Assembly: GCA_934218695.1 (NCBI GenBank) | Contig: CAKQDA010000002.1 | Span: 124,001-188,000, forward strand | DNA length: 64,000 nucleotides | Direction of reading: 5' to 3' | From: an uncultured Succinivibrio sp. | GTDB lineage: Bacteria > Pseudomonadota > Gammaproteobacteria > Enterobacterales > Succinivibrionaceae | In this document: positions 46,225 to 54,690 of the stretch, one piece after another | Layout of the letters: each line of letters opens with the position of its first letter | Position numbering within the stretch: the first letter of the stretch is position 1 | Translations under genes and position numbers: made by a program | Notes under the pieces: model-generated | What the model saw: the letters and a program-made list of their open reading frames with translations, nothing else | The model's database searches: none | Told to the model about the DNA's origin: nothing

Positions 46225-46664
46225 AAGCTTTTCCTAAATATTGAAGAACAAAAAAAGTATCAAAAGATAAATAAAAAAAGAAAACCTATTTTTTGCATTA
46301 TATGTATTTCATTTTGAGATACAACAAAAAATTTACGAATTTAGAAAATTACTTTTGGGGATTTTGTTTTGTATTGATTAAGTTTTTATTTATTAAATAG
46401 TTAGAAAAAATATTTTTGTATAAATATAGAGATGACAAAGATTTCAGTTAGCTTTGTATTGCAATTGAGCCAAAAAATTGATCAAAGCACATTTGTTTAT
46501 CATTAGTGAGCCATTGTTTCAAAGTTTTATATTAATATGTGTTTAAATCAGTCAGCAAACAGCTCTTCTTATCATATGTGTTTTATTTTTTGGTAACTGT
46601 TTTTTTTTCATAATTTTCAGCTTGTATACAAGTGAAAACTGTACGGTATATTCAGTAAAACTTT
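46225..46664. other. AT-rich gene-free region
   Basis: No open frame of note on either strand. It holds the upstream region of the polyamine-binding protein gene on the minus strand and the downstream flank of the decayed AAA/PD-(D/E)XK gene. Confidence 0.5.
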
Positions 46665-48083
46665 TTATTTAAGTTTTTTTCTGGTTATCACACATGTTTT
46701 ATCAGAAAAAGCGATACCAATGGCCTGCACAGAACAGATATTATCATCATCAGTAAGCGACTCTGCATAGTGCCTATCCTCTATCTGTGACACAGCTTCC
46801 TTTGCTTTTTCAATTCTGCTTTCTTATCCCAGTCCAAGGTTAAATAACCTGTATGCAGAAGTAAAGACCAGAAGTCATCTGAATTATGCTCACTGAGTGT
46901 GTCATAGTTCATGGATTCATTGAGCTTAAAGCTGATGGACTTACCGACTACTAAATCCTGCATTCTCTGATTGTCTTTGTCGGTCAGATAACCTATATAG
47001 TCAGATAAGGATTTATCAGATGTAGAGCCTGCCCAGTAGTTATATGGTGTTTTTAATTTTAAAGTGCCTTTTAGATTCTTTTTATAATTATCCGCAATGA
47101 AATTTACCACATCCCACGGACAGAACATCTCTTTGTCAAAGAACCTGTATCCGTCATAGTGTTCCTTTACAATAGTGGCATAGTCATCTAGTTCATAGTC
47201 TTTCAGGAACTTTTGTGTTTCTTCCTTGGTAAATCCGATAATTCCTGTTAATTCCTCGTTTTCAGAAACTACAGTGTTTACTCTGAAGTTGTTAAAACCC
47301 GAAATCAGGCTGTTCTTGGCGACCTTCAAACATCCTGTAAGAACTGTTCTTGTAAGGGTGTTCTTATCTTTTAAAATTCCAAAGAATCCTTTGATCAGAG
47401 TTACCATATTCTCATGGTAATCTGCTACAAAGCTTTTATCATTAGAGTAAAGCTTTTTATTTGTGATGTCATGATATGAGACATTGGCCAAAGGCACATC
47501 ATATTCATCTATGAGCAGAACTGGATATTTACCGTATTCACGGTAAAGACATCCTGAAAGATGCCTTAGTGAATTTTTTAAACGTGATGAGTTGTTCTGA
47601 TCTTCAAGGTAATTTATATCTGTAAGCTGTCTTAATACTATTTTATCTGATTCATTTCAGCTTGTTACTGTCTAACAGATACTCATATCTCTTGCAAAGC
47701 CCCCATACAGTATCAGCAAACATCTTATAGGCATCATAGGTGTTGCCGTCAACATCCTTAAGGCTGATTTCTATAACAGGATACTGTCCCATGAACTTCT
47801 TACAGAACTCTGTATCTTCAAGTATCTTTGTGCCCTTAAAGTATTTTTCCTGTAAAGATGTGTCAAATGGGTTGTCTTTATTTATTTTCAGGAAAGTCTC
47901 AAACATGGTCATGAGCAGTGTCTTGCCAAATCGTCTTGGTCTTGTGAACAGAAGAACTGTAGCTGAGTCTGTAAATACTGTCTTTATATACTCAGTCTTA
48001 TCCACAAAGTAGCTGCCTGAATCTTTTAACTCTTCAAAGCCTGCAGGACTTTCTGGCAGTGGTAGGAATTCTCTGTTGCTCAT
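46665..48083 (-). pseudogene. AAA-ATPase / PD-(D/E)XK nuclease family protein, frameshifted and internally deleted
   Basis: The N-terminal part from 48083 reads MSNREFLPLPESPAGFEELK, with Walker A region LLFTRPRRFGKTLLM, and stops at 47652 after LLDSNKLK. The next frame takes over as NESDKIVLRQLTDINYLEDQ, includes the Walker B-like PVLLIDEYDVPLANVSYHD, and runs to 46781 (LHTGYLTLDWDKKAELKKQR). Another frame then gives KEAVSQIEDRHYAESLTDDD and CSVQAIGIAFSDKTCVITRK, ending at 46665. The nuclease core that should lie between the last two pieces is deleted, and there is a separate frameshift near 47650. Same family as the remnant at 1658-2373, but with different lesions. Confidence 0.85.
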
Positions 48084-48305
48084 TACTTATTGTTCCATAT
48101 TACTTTTTTTCTATCGACTAAGATAGATTATAAGTGATTTGTCTCTGTATATATACTTTACTGACGAAATTTATTAATTATGAGAATATTAATCTCTGTT
48201 TTATATATCAGATTGAATTTTATGTTTTGCAGTATGTGACAAACGTTTCATATTTTTATTGTTGTATGTAATTATTTTTTTTACAATATTCATAAGGAGT
48301 CAACA

Positions 48306-49079
48306 ATGGGCAAAATAATTACAATCAGCAATCCTAAAGGTGGAACTGCAAAAACATCTACAGCTGTGAATTTGTCTTGTGCATTAACTACAGTTAATAA
48401 GAAAGTGCTCTTAATCGATTTTGATCCGCAGAGAAGTTCGAGTGTAGCTTTAGGCTATGAATATACAGATATTGAGCATAATATTGCTACAGCTGTTCTT
48501 GATGGAGTAAGTGCTGATAAATGTGTTACTCCGTATTTAAAAGGTGGTTTTGATGTTATCCTGTCGTCTGATGATTTGGTTGCTCTTCCAACTTTTTTAC
48601 GTGATGACAGCGAACCTACATCAAGATTAAATAAAGTCATTTCTAATTTAAAAGAAAAGTATGATTTTGTAATTGTTGACACTCCTGCAAGCATGAATCT
48701 GATCACAATAAATGCACTGTGTGCCTCTGACTTTCTTGTGATACCAGTATGCTGTGACATGTTTGCCATTGACTCCATGAAAACTCTGCTGGAGAATCTT
48801 TTAGAGCTCAAAGAACAGCATTTATGTAAAGCCAGGCTTCTGGGAATTTTAAGAACTATTTATGACCCTATGCAACCTCTCGCCTCAAGGATTAGTCATG
48901 AACTTAAAGGATCATTTAAAGAGCTTCTGTTTACAACAAAGATAAGCTATAACCCAAAGATCTCAGAGTCATCTGGTGCTGCCTGTCCTGTTCTTGTTTA
49001 TGATAGAACATCTTTAGGATCAAGGGAGTATCTCAGTTTTGCAGGGGAGATCCTAAAAAAACTAAGACAGCTGCAGTAA
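48306..49079 (+). CDS. ParA/MinD-family ATPase, orphan
   Basis: A 257-aa protein with the deviant Walker A ISNPKGGTAKTSTAVNLSCA, LLIDFDPQRSSSVALG (A' motif), and YDFVIVDTPASMNLITINAL (Walker B). These proteins form ATP-dependent dimers on DNA or surfaces and position plasmids, chromosomes, chemoreceptors or flagella. There is no parB gene or obvious parS cluster beside it. The next gene, 120 bp downstream, is a flagellin, so a spatial role in motility is possible, but proximity alone is weak evidence. An AAGGAG site precedes ATG 48306. Confidence 0.85.
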   Translation: MGKIITISNPKGGTAKTSTAVNLSCALTTVNKKVLLIDFDPQRSSSVALGYEYTDIEHNIATAVLDGVSADKCVTPYLKGGFDVILSSDDLVALPTFLRDDSEPTSRLNKVISNLKEKYDFVIVDTPASMNLITINALCASDFLVIPVCCDMFAIDSMKTLLENLLELKEQHLCKARLLGILRTIYDPMQPLASRISHELKGSFKELLFTTKISYNPKISESSGAACPVLVYDRTSLGSREYLSFAGEILKKLRQLQ

Positions 49080-49082
49080 ATA

Positions 49083-49108
49083 TGGCAAATTCTTGCCAAT
49101 CCTTTCTT
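49083..49108 (+). terminator. terminator after the parA-like gene
   Basis: TGGCAA (49083-49088) and TTGCCA (49093-49098) with a 4-nt loop, followed by ATCCTTTCTT. The stem is short but well placed, 4 bp after the stop. Confidence 0.6.
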
Positions 49109-49133
49109 ATAATTTATCTAACTATCAGTTTTT

Positions 49134-49160
49134 TAAAGAAATTATTAAATAGGCATATAT
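49134..49160 (+). promoter_or_regulatory. FliA-like (sigma-28) promoter of the flagellin gene
   Basis: TAAAGAAA, exactly 11 bases, GCATATAT. The -35 core TAAAG and the -10 GC and AT positions fit the TAAAGTTT-N11-GCCGATAA consensus. The flagellin ATG follows 40 bp later, after a GGAGAG ribosome site. Confidence 0.6.
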
Positions 49161-49199
49161 TTTGCTTTTCAGAATATAAATTTTCTGGAGAGAAGAACT

Positions 49200-50090
49200 A
49201 TGTCAATTACTATACAAACTAATCTTGCGTCGATCACATCTCAGGCTGATTTAAGGAAATCAAATCTAACATCAGCTGATGCAACTAAAAGATTATCATC
49301 AGGTTTAAAAATCAACAGTGCAAAAGACGATCCTGCTAATTTGCAGATCTCACACAAATTTACATCTCAGATAAACTGTCTTGACAGAGGTAACAGAAAT
49401 TCATCTGAAGGTGAAGCTGTTGCTTCATTGGCTGAAGGAGCTTTAGCTGAGGACTTTACTATTCTCCAGAGAATACGACAGTTAGCTATTCAAAGTGCTA
49501 ACGGCTCCTATAATGAGCAGGACAGACAGACTATTCAGTTTGAGGTAAATCAGCTCTGCAATGAAATCACAAGAGTTGCATGTAAGACAACCTACGGTGG
49601 GGCTCAGATCTTAAATGGTAAATCTGATCACAGTCTAATCAATGATGATGGAAAACTCTCACTGCAGGTTGGAGCAAATGCAAACACAACAATCGATGTA
49701 GATCTGTCCGTCTCCTTTACCATGTCATCAATGCAGGCATTTGTAGGAGGTGTGTCTGATGGCAACGGTTACAGTGACAATGACAAAACATTTGATGTTT
49801 CTACAGTAGAGAATGCTCAAAAGGTTTTAGAAAGCATTGATGACTATATAGCGTTTATCGATTCAAAACGCTCTGATCTTGGAGCAGTTTCAAACCGTCT
49901 GACAAGCACAATCAGTAATCAGGAAAACATGCATGAGAACGAATCCGATGCTCGCGCAAGAATTACTGATGCTGATTATGCAATAGAGTCATCAAGACTG
50001 ATTTCAGCTAACATTCTGGAAAATGCGACCTCACAGATGATGATGCAGGCTAACGCATATCCACAGGTAGTAGCAAATTTACTCGGATAG
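49200..50090 (+). CDS. flagellin, cysteine-containing variant
   Basis: A 296-aa flagellin. The conserved N-terminal D0/D1 reads MSITIQTNLASITSQADLRK, ATKRLSSGLKINSAKDDPAN and TILQRIRQLAIQSANGSYNE; the C-terminal D1/D0 reads IDSKRSDLGAVSNRLTSTIS, ARITDADYAIESSRLISANI and SQMMMQANAYPQVVANLLG. The variable middle is short. Unlike most flagellins it has cysteines in conserved-domain positions (INCLDRG, QLCNEITRVACKTTYGG). It is exported by the flagellar type III system and polymerises into the filament. A FliA-like promoter precedes it. No other filament genes are nearby, so it may be an accessory flagellin. Confidence 0.9.
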   Translation: MSITIQTNLASITSQADLRKSNLTSADATKRLSSGLKINSAKDDPANLQISHKFTSQINCLDRGNRNSSEGEAVASLAEGALAEDFTILQRIRQLAIQSANGSYNEQDRQTIQFEVNQLCNEITRVACKTTYGGAQILNGKSDHSLINDDGKLSLQVGANANTTIDVDLSVSFTMSSMQAFVGGVSDGNGYSDNDKTFDVSTVENAQKVLESIDDYIAFIDSKRSDLGAVSNRLTSTISNQENMHENESDARARITDADYAIESSRLISANILENATSQMMMQANAYPQVVANLLG

Positions 50091-50230
50091 ATATAATAAG
50101 GTTTTCCAGATGTTTAGTTGTTAAGTTTGCCTGAGTTTTTGTAGTGACATCCACCCCTACTTATAGAAGTAGGGGATTCCCGTTCGGTGTCTCTATCGAG
50201 ATAAGCAGTGAGATTTGATCTCACAACAGG

Positions 50231-50472
50231 CTATCCAAGGCTGCTAGCCGGTTCTTGTTTTATCTTGTTTAGCAAAAGTCGTCTGCCTTCATTTTTCAGG
50301 TTTTCCGCTGCATTGATATCTCTATCGTGTCAGGTTCCACATTGAGGACAAGTCCATTCTCGTAAGGAGAGATTTCTGGTCTCTCTGTTCTGATAACCAC
50401 AGGCTGAACACAGCCGAGAGCTTGGATAGAAATGGTCAACCTTTATAAGATATTTTCCTTGTCTTTGCAGTT
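50231..50472 (-). pseudogene. tnpB: TnpB (IS605 OrfB) C-terminal remnant
   Basis: The minus-strand frame reads GKYLIKVDHFYPSSRLCSAC, GYQNRETRNLSLREWTCPQC and then, after an in-frame TGA, HDRDINAAENLKNEGRRLLL, ending at TAG 50231-50233. This is the four-Cys zinc ribbon and final RuvC Asp (DRDINA) of TnpB, the RNA-guided nuclease ancestral to Cas12. About 300 upstream codons are gone, so it is inactive. The right-end segment that would make the omega-RNA 3' part (50145-50230) is still there. Confidence 0.75.
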
Positions 50473-50814
50473 GTCAGTGTTGAGTTAATTTGTCATCAGA
50501 TCTGCTCATAAAACAGTCATTAAAACTGCTCTAAAATTTTCACATCAATAGTTCATACAAATGTCAGTTAAAAAAGATCCTATTATGATCTTTACTATCT
50601 GCCAATCAATTTGACGAAACGCATAAAAATGCATTTAAAAGTCTGGTAAGCCGTATTTTTAATATGGAGGAGCTTTTATCTCTGATAAGATGGCTTGTGA
50701 AAGGTGAATATTGACGAGGTAACCTGAAAAATTGTTTTCGAAGACAAATCTGTGAATTCATCAGTGCTTATTCACAAAATAACAACTAGGCTTTATTCGT
50801 TTTCATACAAAACT

Positions 50815-51211
50815 TTATTTCTGCACCTGGCTCTTTATATATTCCTTCTCTATTTCAAGAGGAGCTCCTCCGGTTGTCAGAAGGCAGTAGCTCTGACTCC
50901 AGAACAGCTCTTTCCATAATTTTTCTCTGATTGAAGGAAATTCTTTTTTTAGTAATCTGCTGCTGGCACTCTTATATGCTTTATGAATTTACTGATTGCT
51001 GTATTAGGATGAGCCCTGAACTGCACATGAACATGATCGTCATCATGTTCCCACTACTGCAGAGTGATATTGTAATTAGGTGCAATTTTGAAAATATTTC
51101 CTTTGCACGCTCTGATATGACGTCATCAAATACTTTTCTTCTGTATTTGACTACCATTATCAGATAATAATTCAGCAAAAAAATTGAATGAGCATGACAA
51201 TCAATTTCCAT
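50815..51211 (-). pseudogene. tnpA: TnpA Y1 (HUH) transposase, frameshifted
   Basis: Pieces in three frames rebuild an IS200-type TnpA. The start is MEIDCHAHSIFLLNYYLIMV, with VKYRRKVFDDVISERAKEIF. The HUH region is in another frame (WEHDDDHVHVQFRAHPNT), next to an in-frame TAG. The C-terminus in a third frame (AYKSASSRLLKKEFPSIREK, LEIEKEYIKSQVQK) carries the catalytic Tyr region and ends at 50815. At least two frame changes and one stop make it inactive. Confidence 0.8.
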
Positions 51212-51388
51212 ATAACAATATGCTATACACAACAAATCGACTGGTTATATTTTAGAAAAATTTTATATAATCTTCAGTCAATACTTTATAGCAATTCATC
51301 CCACCGCCTATAGAGGCGGGGGAATTCTTGCTAAGTTAGGTTAAAAACTGATAACATGTAAAACCATAAGTTTATATCGTAAAAAGAC

Positions 51389-52462
51389 TTAGTTCTCATT
51401 GATGTCATACTCTGTTTTCTTTTTGCATTTAGGGCAGGGTATGACAGCGAGATATTCTTCAGTACACTTCGGATCTTTTAGATCAAGATATGGAGTGTTG
51501 CACCCAAGGCATGCAACCGGCTCAGCCTGCTTGCTGACATACATCTGTAATATCGCATAGAAGTTATCAAATGATGGAAAATTGTATAACTTTCTACTTT
51601 TTATAAAACAGTTCTGATAATTCACATTAAGTTTAGAGCATACAATATAAACTCCTACTGCCAGGATATTAGAGATCTTTTTCGGTATGAATTTTGTGTC
51701 ATAGTGCCGAGATGAAGCAGTTTTGTTCATAAGAACTCTGCAGCAGATTGTATACAAGGCCAGCATCAGCATAATATAGCCAGACAGTTCCTTGTCAGAA
51801 AGTAAGGGAATAAGGGATCTCATCTTTTTGAAGCTCTTTGTCTGATGAGGAACGTAAAATTCAGATAAAGTCTTGTAATGAAGAGTTGTTATTTCCTGAT
51901 TTAAAGACTTTGAACATCCAGCACTTGCCAGATGATAAGCAGTGAACCGGTTAATTGAATCTTCTTTAATTGGCGGAGATAAATCGCTGTCAGCAGTAAG
52001 TTTTATCTGTAAAAGATTTTCAAGACATGTTAGAAGTGTTGGTGTGGAGGTATTGATTAAGTGGGAAACAAATTCACTCTCTGAACGAGTTGCACGCTCT
52101 AAATTTCCGACAATTTCAAAAATGGAAACGCCGGACAGTCTGGACAGAGATGATATAGGAGATTCTGTCATTCTTAAAAAGTCAAGCTTGTGCTCTACAC
52201 TAGCCTTTGAAATTAGCGCATAATCGCCAAACAGATCGGTTTCAGTACAGGCTGCTTTTGCCATCCACTTCGATAATTCTTCAGGAATGTGGTTAAAGAG
52301 GAGGTTATAAGCTGATGAGATCATTAATTCTGTTCTTGTGGAAATCTCATAAAGAGATGAAATGCAGTCTTTTGCATTCTGGATCAGGTTTATATCAGTT
52401 GCTGTAGTGTTTCTGAATCTTGAGTAATAGAGCCATGGTGTATTTTTTAGTTTGTTCATCAT
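51389..52462 (-). CDS. zinc-ribbon protein, possibly FlhC-like regulator
   Basis: About 357 aa from ATG 52462 or 52459 (MNKLKNTPWLYYSRFRNTTA), chosen because GAGG lies just upstream. The body is helical with an HTH-like stretch (SPISSLSRLSGVSIFEIVGN). Near the C-terminus, CLGC...CPKC (VACLGCNTPYLDLKDP, AVIPCPKCKKKTEYD) gives four Cys spaced like the zinc site of FlhC, also preceded by a helix like FlhC's (NFYAILQMYVSKQAE). FlhC is only ~190 aa, so this would be an enlarged relative. A near-consensus CRP site at 52480-52501 fits, since enteric flhDC is CRP-controlled. Assignment is tentative. Confidence 0.4.
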   Translation of the reverse strand: MMNKLKNTPWLYYSRFRNTTATDINLIQNAKDCISSLYEISTRTELMISSAYNLLFNHIPEELSKWMAKAACTETDLFGDYALISKASVEHKLDFLRMTESPISSLSRLSGVSIFEIVGNLERATRSESEFVSHLINTSTPTLLTCLENLLQIKLTADSDLSPPIKEDSINRFTAYHLASAGCSKSLNQEITTLHYKTLSEFYVPHQTKSFKKMRSLIPLLSDKELSGYIMLMLALYTICCRVLMNKTASSRHYDTKFIPKKISNILAVGVYIVCSKLNVNYQNCFIKSRKLYNFPSFDNFYAILQMYVSKQAEPVACLGCNTPYLDLKDPKCTEEYLAVIPCPKCKKKTEYDINEN

Positions 52463-52479
52463 TACCTCATAATTATAAA

Positions 52480-52501
52480 AAATGTGATCGAGTTCACATT
52501 T
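52480..52501. promoter_or_regulatory. CRP binding site, near-consensus palindrome
   Basis: AAATGTGATCGAGTTCACAT(TT) has both TGTGA and TCACA arms at 6-bp spacing and AAAT/ATTT flanks, close to the best E. coli sites. It lies 18 bp before the start of the zinc-ribbon gene. A crp gene is in the same window. Confidence 0.75.
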
Positions 52502-52768
52502 CTTTGAGCGGTAAATTATACAGATATTTTTTGTTGTTGCAAGCAGAACAGGCATAAAAAAGCCAAGTATGCTCTATGAATAATTTATTCTATGTGTAGC
52601 ATGAGGTGGGAATGTTCATGTGATAACGATTTAAATTATATTTTGTGAAATAAAGTTTTTTTAGGAAGAATTGTGCAGAAAAATACAAGCTGATACATAA
52701 TTTATGTGATTAGCTAAATATGAATGCGAAATTATTTTTGAGAAAAAATAGAATTAAATTAGAAATAA

Positions 52769-52799
52769 AAAACGCACAAAAAATTAATTTTGTGCGTTT
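52769..52799 (-). terminator. Rho-independent terminator of fabA
   Basis: On the minus strand AAACGCACAAAA pairs with TTTTGTGCGTTT (52799-52770), followed by a T-rich run. It lies about 25 bp after the fabA stop. Confidence 0.85.
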
Positions 52800-52824
52800 G
52801 AAAAATATCTCTTTTTATATGAAA

Positions 52825-53355
52825 TTAATTCTTCTTAGGAGGGATCAGACCAACCTGAAGATCTTCAGCTGTATAGATATGTTCATCGTCGCAGAAAACC
52901 TTGCCGTCAGCGATACCCATGATTAGCTGACCTCTTTCAATGATTTTCTTAAGGTTTATTTCGTATCTGACGATCTTGGCATTATCAAGTACTTCACCTT
53001 TAAACTTGACTTTACCAACGCCTAAAGCACGACCTTTACCAGGGCCACCTCTCCAACCAAGGAAAAAACCAACCAACTGCCACATTGCATCTAAACCAAG
53101 ACATCCTGGCATAACAGGATCGCCAGGGAAGTGACATTGGAAGAACCAAAGATCCTTATTGATATCGAGCTCTGCCTTAACATATCCAAGACTATGTTCT
53201 CCACCTTCAGCCTGAATATCAGTAATGCGATCAAACATTAACATATTAGGTGCAGGAAGCTGGCTGTTGCCTGGACCAAAAAGTTCACCACGGCTACATG
53301 CTAAAAGATCATTCTTATCAAAAGAGTGGATACCACGCTCTAATAATGAAGCCAT
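52825..53355 (-). CDS. fabA: 3-hydroxydecanoyl-ACP dehydratase/isomerase
   Basis: A 176-aa hot-dog fold enzyme. Hallmarks are [14 protein letters not shown], the active-site region [18 protein letters not shown] with the catalytic His, and [20 protein letters not shown] with the Asp and the family's GWxGGxG. It dehydrates 3-hydroxydecanoyl-ACP and isomerises trans-2 to cis-3 decenoyl-ACP, the entry to unsaturated fatty acids under anaerobic conditions. Length is as in E. coli (172 aa). Typical of proteobacteria. GGAGC precedes the ATG. Confidence 0.96.
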   Translation of the reverse strand: MASLLERGIHSFDKNDLLACSRGELFGPGNSQLPAPNMLMFDRITDIQAEGGEHSLGYVKAELDINKDLWFFQCHFPGDPVMPGCLGLDAMWQLVGFFLGWRGGPGKGRALGVGKVKFKGEVLDNAKIVRYEINLKKIIERGQLIMGIADGKVFCDDEHIYTAEDLQVGLIPPKKN

Positions 53356-53450
53356 TTTCGCTCCTTAAAAATAACAGATTAATATATGAAAATTATATTA
53401 ATACAAAAAAGAAAGTCTTTCCACAGTATATGACTTTCCTTCATGAACAT

Positions 53451-54092
53451 TTATCGAGTTCCAAAAACCACAATGGTTTTTCCGTGTGCAGTGATCAGAT
53501 GGTCTTCTTCCATCATCTTTAAAATTCTTCCTACTGTTTCACGGGAACATCCAACGATCTGACCGATTTCCTGGCGTGTGATCTTGATCTGCATTCCGTC
53601 AGGGTGTGTCATTGCTTCAGGTTGATGAGCCAGGTTAACCAGTGTTTTTGCGATGCGTCCGGTAACATCCAAAAATGCAAGATTTCCGACTTTTGCTGAA
53701 GTTGCTGAAAGCCTTCTTGAAATCTGAGCAGTTAATCTCATCAGAATTTCTGGATTTACCTGAACTAGCTGTTTGAATTTGCTGTAAGATACTTCTGCAA
53801 TTTCGCATGAGGTCTTTGCTTTTACCCATGCTGTACGCTTTGGGTTTTCTGATTCATCAAACAGACCAACTTCACCAATAAAGTCACCCTGATTCAGGTA
53901 GCTTAAAATCATTTCATGACCGTCCTGATCTTTAATCAGAACAGCTACAGAGCCTTTTGCAATATAGTAAAGAGTCTCTGCTTTTTCTCCAGAGTGAATA
54001 ATGGTGCTTTTTGCTGAATATTTATGAATATGACACTGACTTAAGAACCAACTAATGGTAGTGTCAGTCTGAGGTTTGATGATTGGTGGCAT
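53451..54092 (-). CDS. crp: cAMP receptor protein
   Basis: A 213-aa protein nearly collinear with E. coli CRP. The cAMP domain carries [32 protein letters not shown] and [18 protein letters not shown]; the dimer helix region has [17 protein letters not shown]; the HTH reads [20 protein letters not shown] with the recognition residues R-E-x(3)-R. It ends [12 protein letters not shown]. Such identity means it should bind TGTGA-N6-TCACA sites, like the one at 52480. A palindrome overlaps its likely promoter. Confidence 0.96.
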   Translation of the reverse strand: MPPIIKPQTDTTISWFLSQCHIHKYSAKSTIIHSGEKAETLYYIAKGSVAVLIKDQDGHEMILSYLNQGDFIGEVGLFDESENPKRTAWVKAKTSCEIAEVSYSKFKQLVQVNPEILMRLTAQISRRLSATSAKVGNLAFLDVTGRIAKTLVNLAHQPEAMTHPDGMQIKITRQEIGQIVGCSRETVGRILKMMEEDHLITAHGKTIVVFGTR

Positions 54093-54195
54093 TTTTTTAC
54101 TCTAATTTGAAATAAACGTTAAAGCTAACCGTTTTTCATGTTTTTTATTTTTTGACGTCTTTAATTAAAGAGTCAACACAAAAAAAAATACGCAA

Positions 54196-54241
54196 AATAC
54201 GTAACTTACGTATTATATACATTTTTTTGGAAAAATGACGA
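54196..54241 (-). promoter_or_regulatory. putative crp promoter with overlapping 19-bp palindrome
   Basis: AATACGTA-ACT-TACGTATT (54196-54214) is a perfect dyad. A minus-strand TATAAT (54217-54212) overlaps its edge, with a weak -35-like TCGTCA about 18 bp upstream. A bound protein would block this promoter. The rest of 54093-54349 has no gene. Confidence 0.45.
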
Positions 54242-54349
54242 ATTAAACACAATATTAAACTTTATTTTTGTGCTGAGTTGAGCTAATTCACAGATCAGTA
54301 TAATTTAGCTTGAAATACGATTTGAATTGTCAGGGATTTCGTAGGTAAT

Positions 54350-54530
54350 TTTAAGCCCCGGAAATGAATCCGCTGTTCATGACTCCTTGAACCAGTGAGT
54401 TCAAGTATGGTATCAGATGATAATTTAGGTTTCCTCGTAAAACGGGCCTACACACCACTATCAGGAAGATACCAAAGTCTAAAGATATCGGCTCAGGGTA
54501 GAAACGCTAGATGTCACCCCAGGGTATTCT
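54350..54530 (-). ncRNA. ssrS: 6S RNA
   Basis: On the minus strand CCCTGAGCCGATATC (about 54497-54483) matches the diagnostic 5' segment of enteric 6S RNA. About 100 nt later CTTGAACTCACTGGTTCAAG forms the conserved 3'-side hairpin. CCCTGG (54524-54519) and CCGGGG (54361-54356) can form the closing stem, giving a ~180-nt RNA, as in E. coli (184 nt). 6S RNA mimics an open promoter and traps sigma-70 RNA polymerase in stationary phase. Ends are approximate. Confidence 0.85.
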
Positions 54531-54690
54531 TCTGGTAATTTCGTTACCATGTTTTAATGGTATCAGATACATTTCTACTGTCAACTTAAATTCATCTATT
54601 AAGATCAATAAGTTATACATTTTTTATAAAATGTGAGCAAAGTGAAATTTCAGTTGTTTCAAATTAGAGAAATATAGGTTTTAGTTAGCT

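Larger units (their letters stand above)
50145..51335 (-). mobile_element. decayed IS200/IS605-type element with hairpin ends
   Basis: Two hairpins with the same ATAG loop mark the ends: CCCCTACTT/AAGTAGGGG (50154-50175) and CCGCCT/AGGCGG (51304-51319). Each is preceded by CAYCC-like and followed by GGATTC or GGAATTC-like bases. Between them are remnants of a Y1 transposase and the C-terminus of TnpB, both on the minus strand. The stretch 50473-50814 matches neither and shows nothing recognisable. Confidence 0.7.

Noticed and set aside
48236..48258. CRP site upstream of the parA-like gene (TGTGACAAACGTTTCATA)
   Set aside because: Only one arm matches the consensus; the other (TTCAT) is too degenerate to support a call.
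51005..51235. Stand-alone small Cys/Met-rich protein on the minus strand
   Set aside because: Its first half is the start of the Y1 transposase and the second half is out-of-frame HUH-region sequence, so it is a frameshift artefact.
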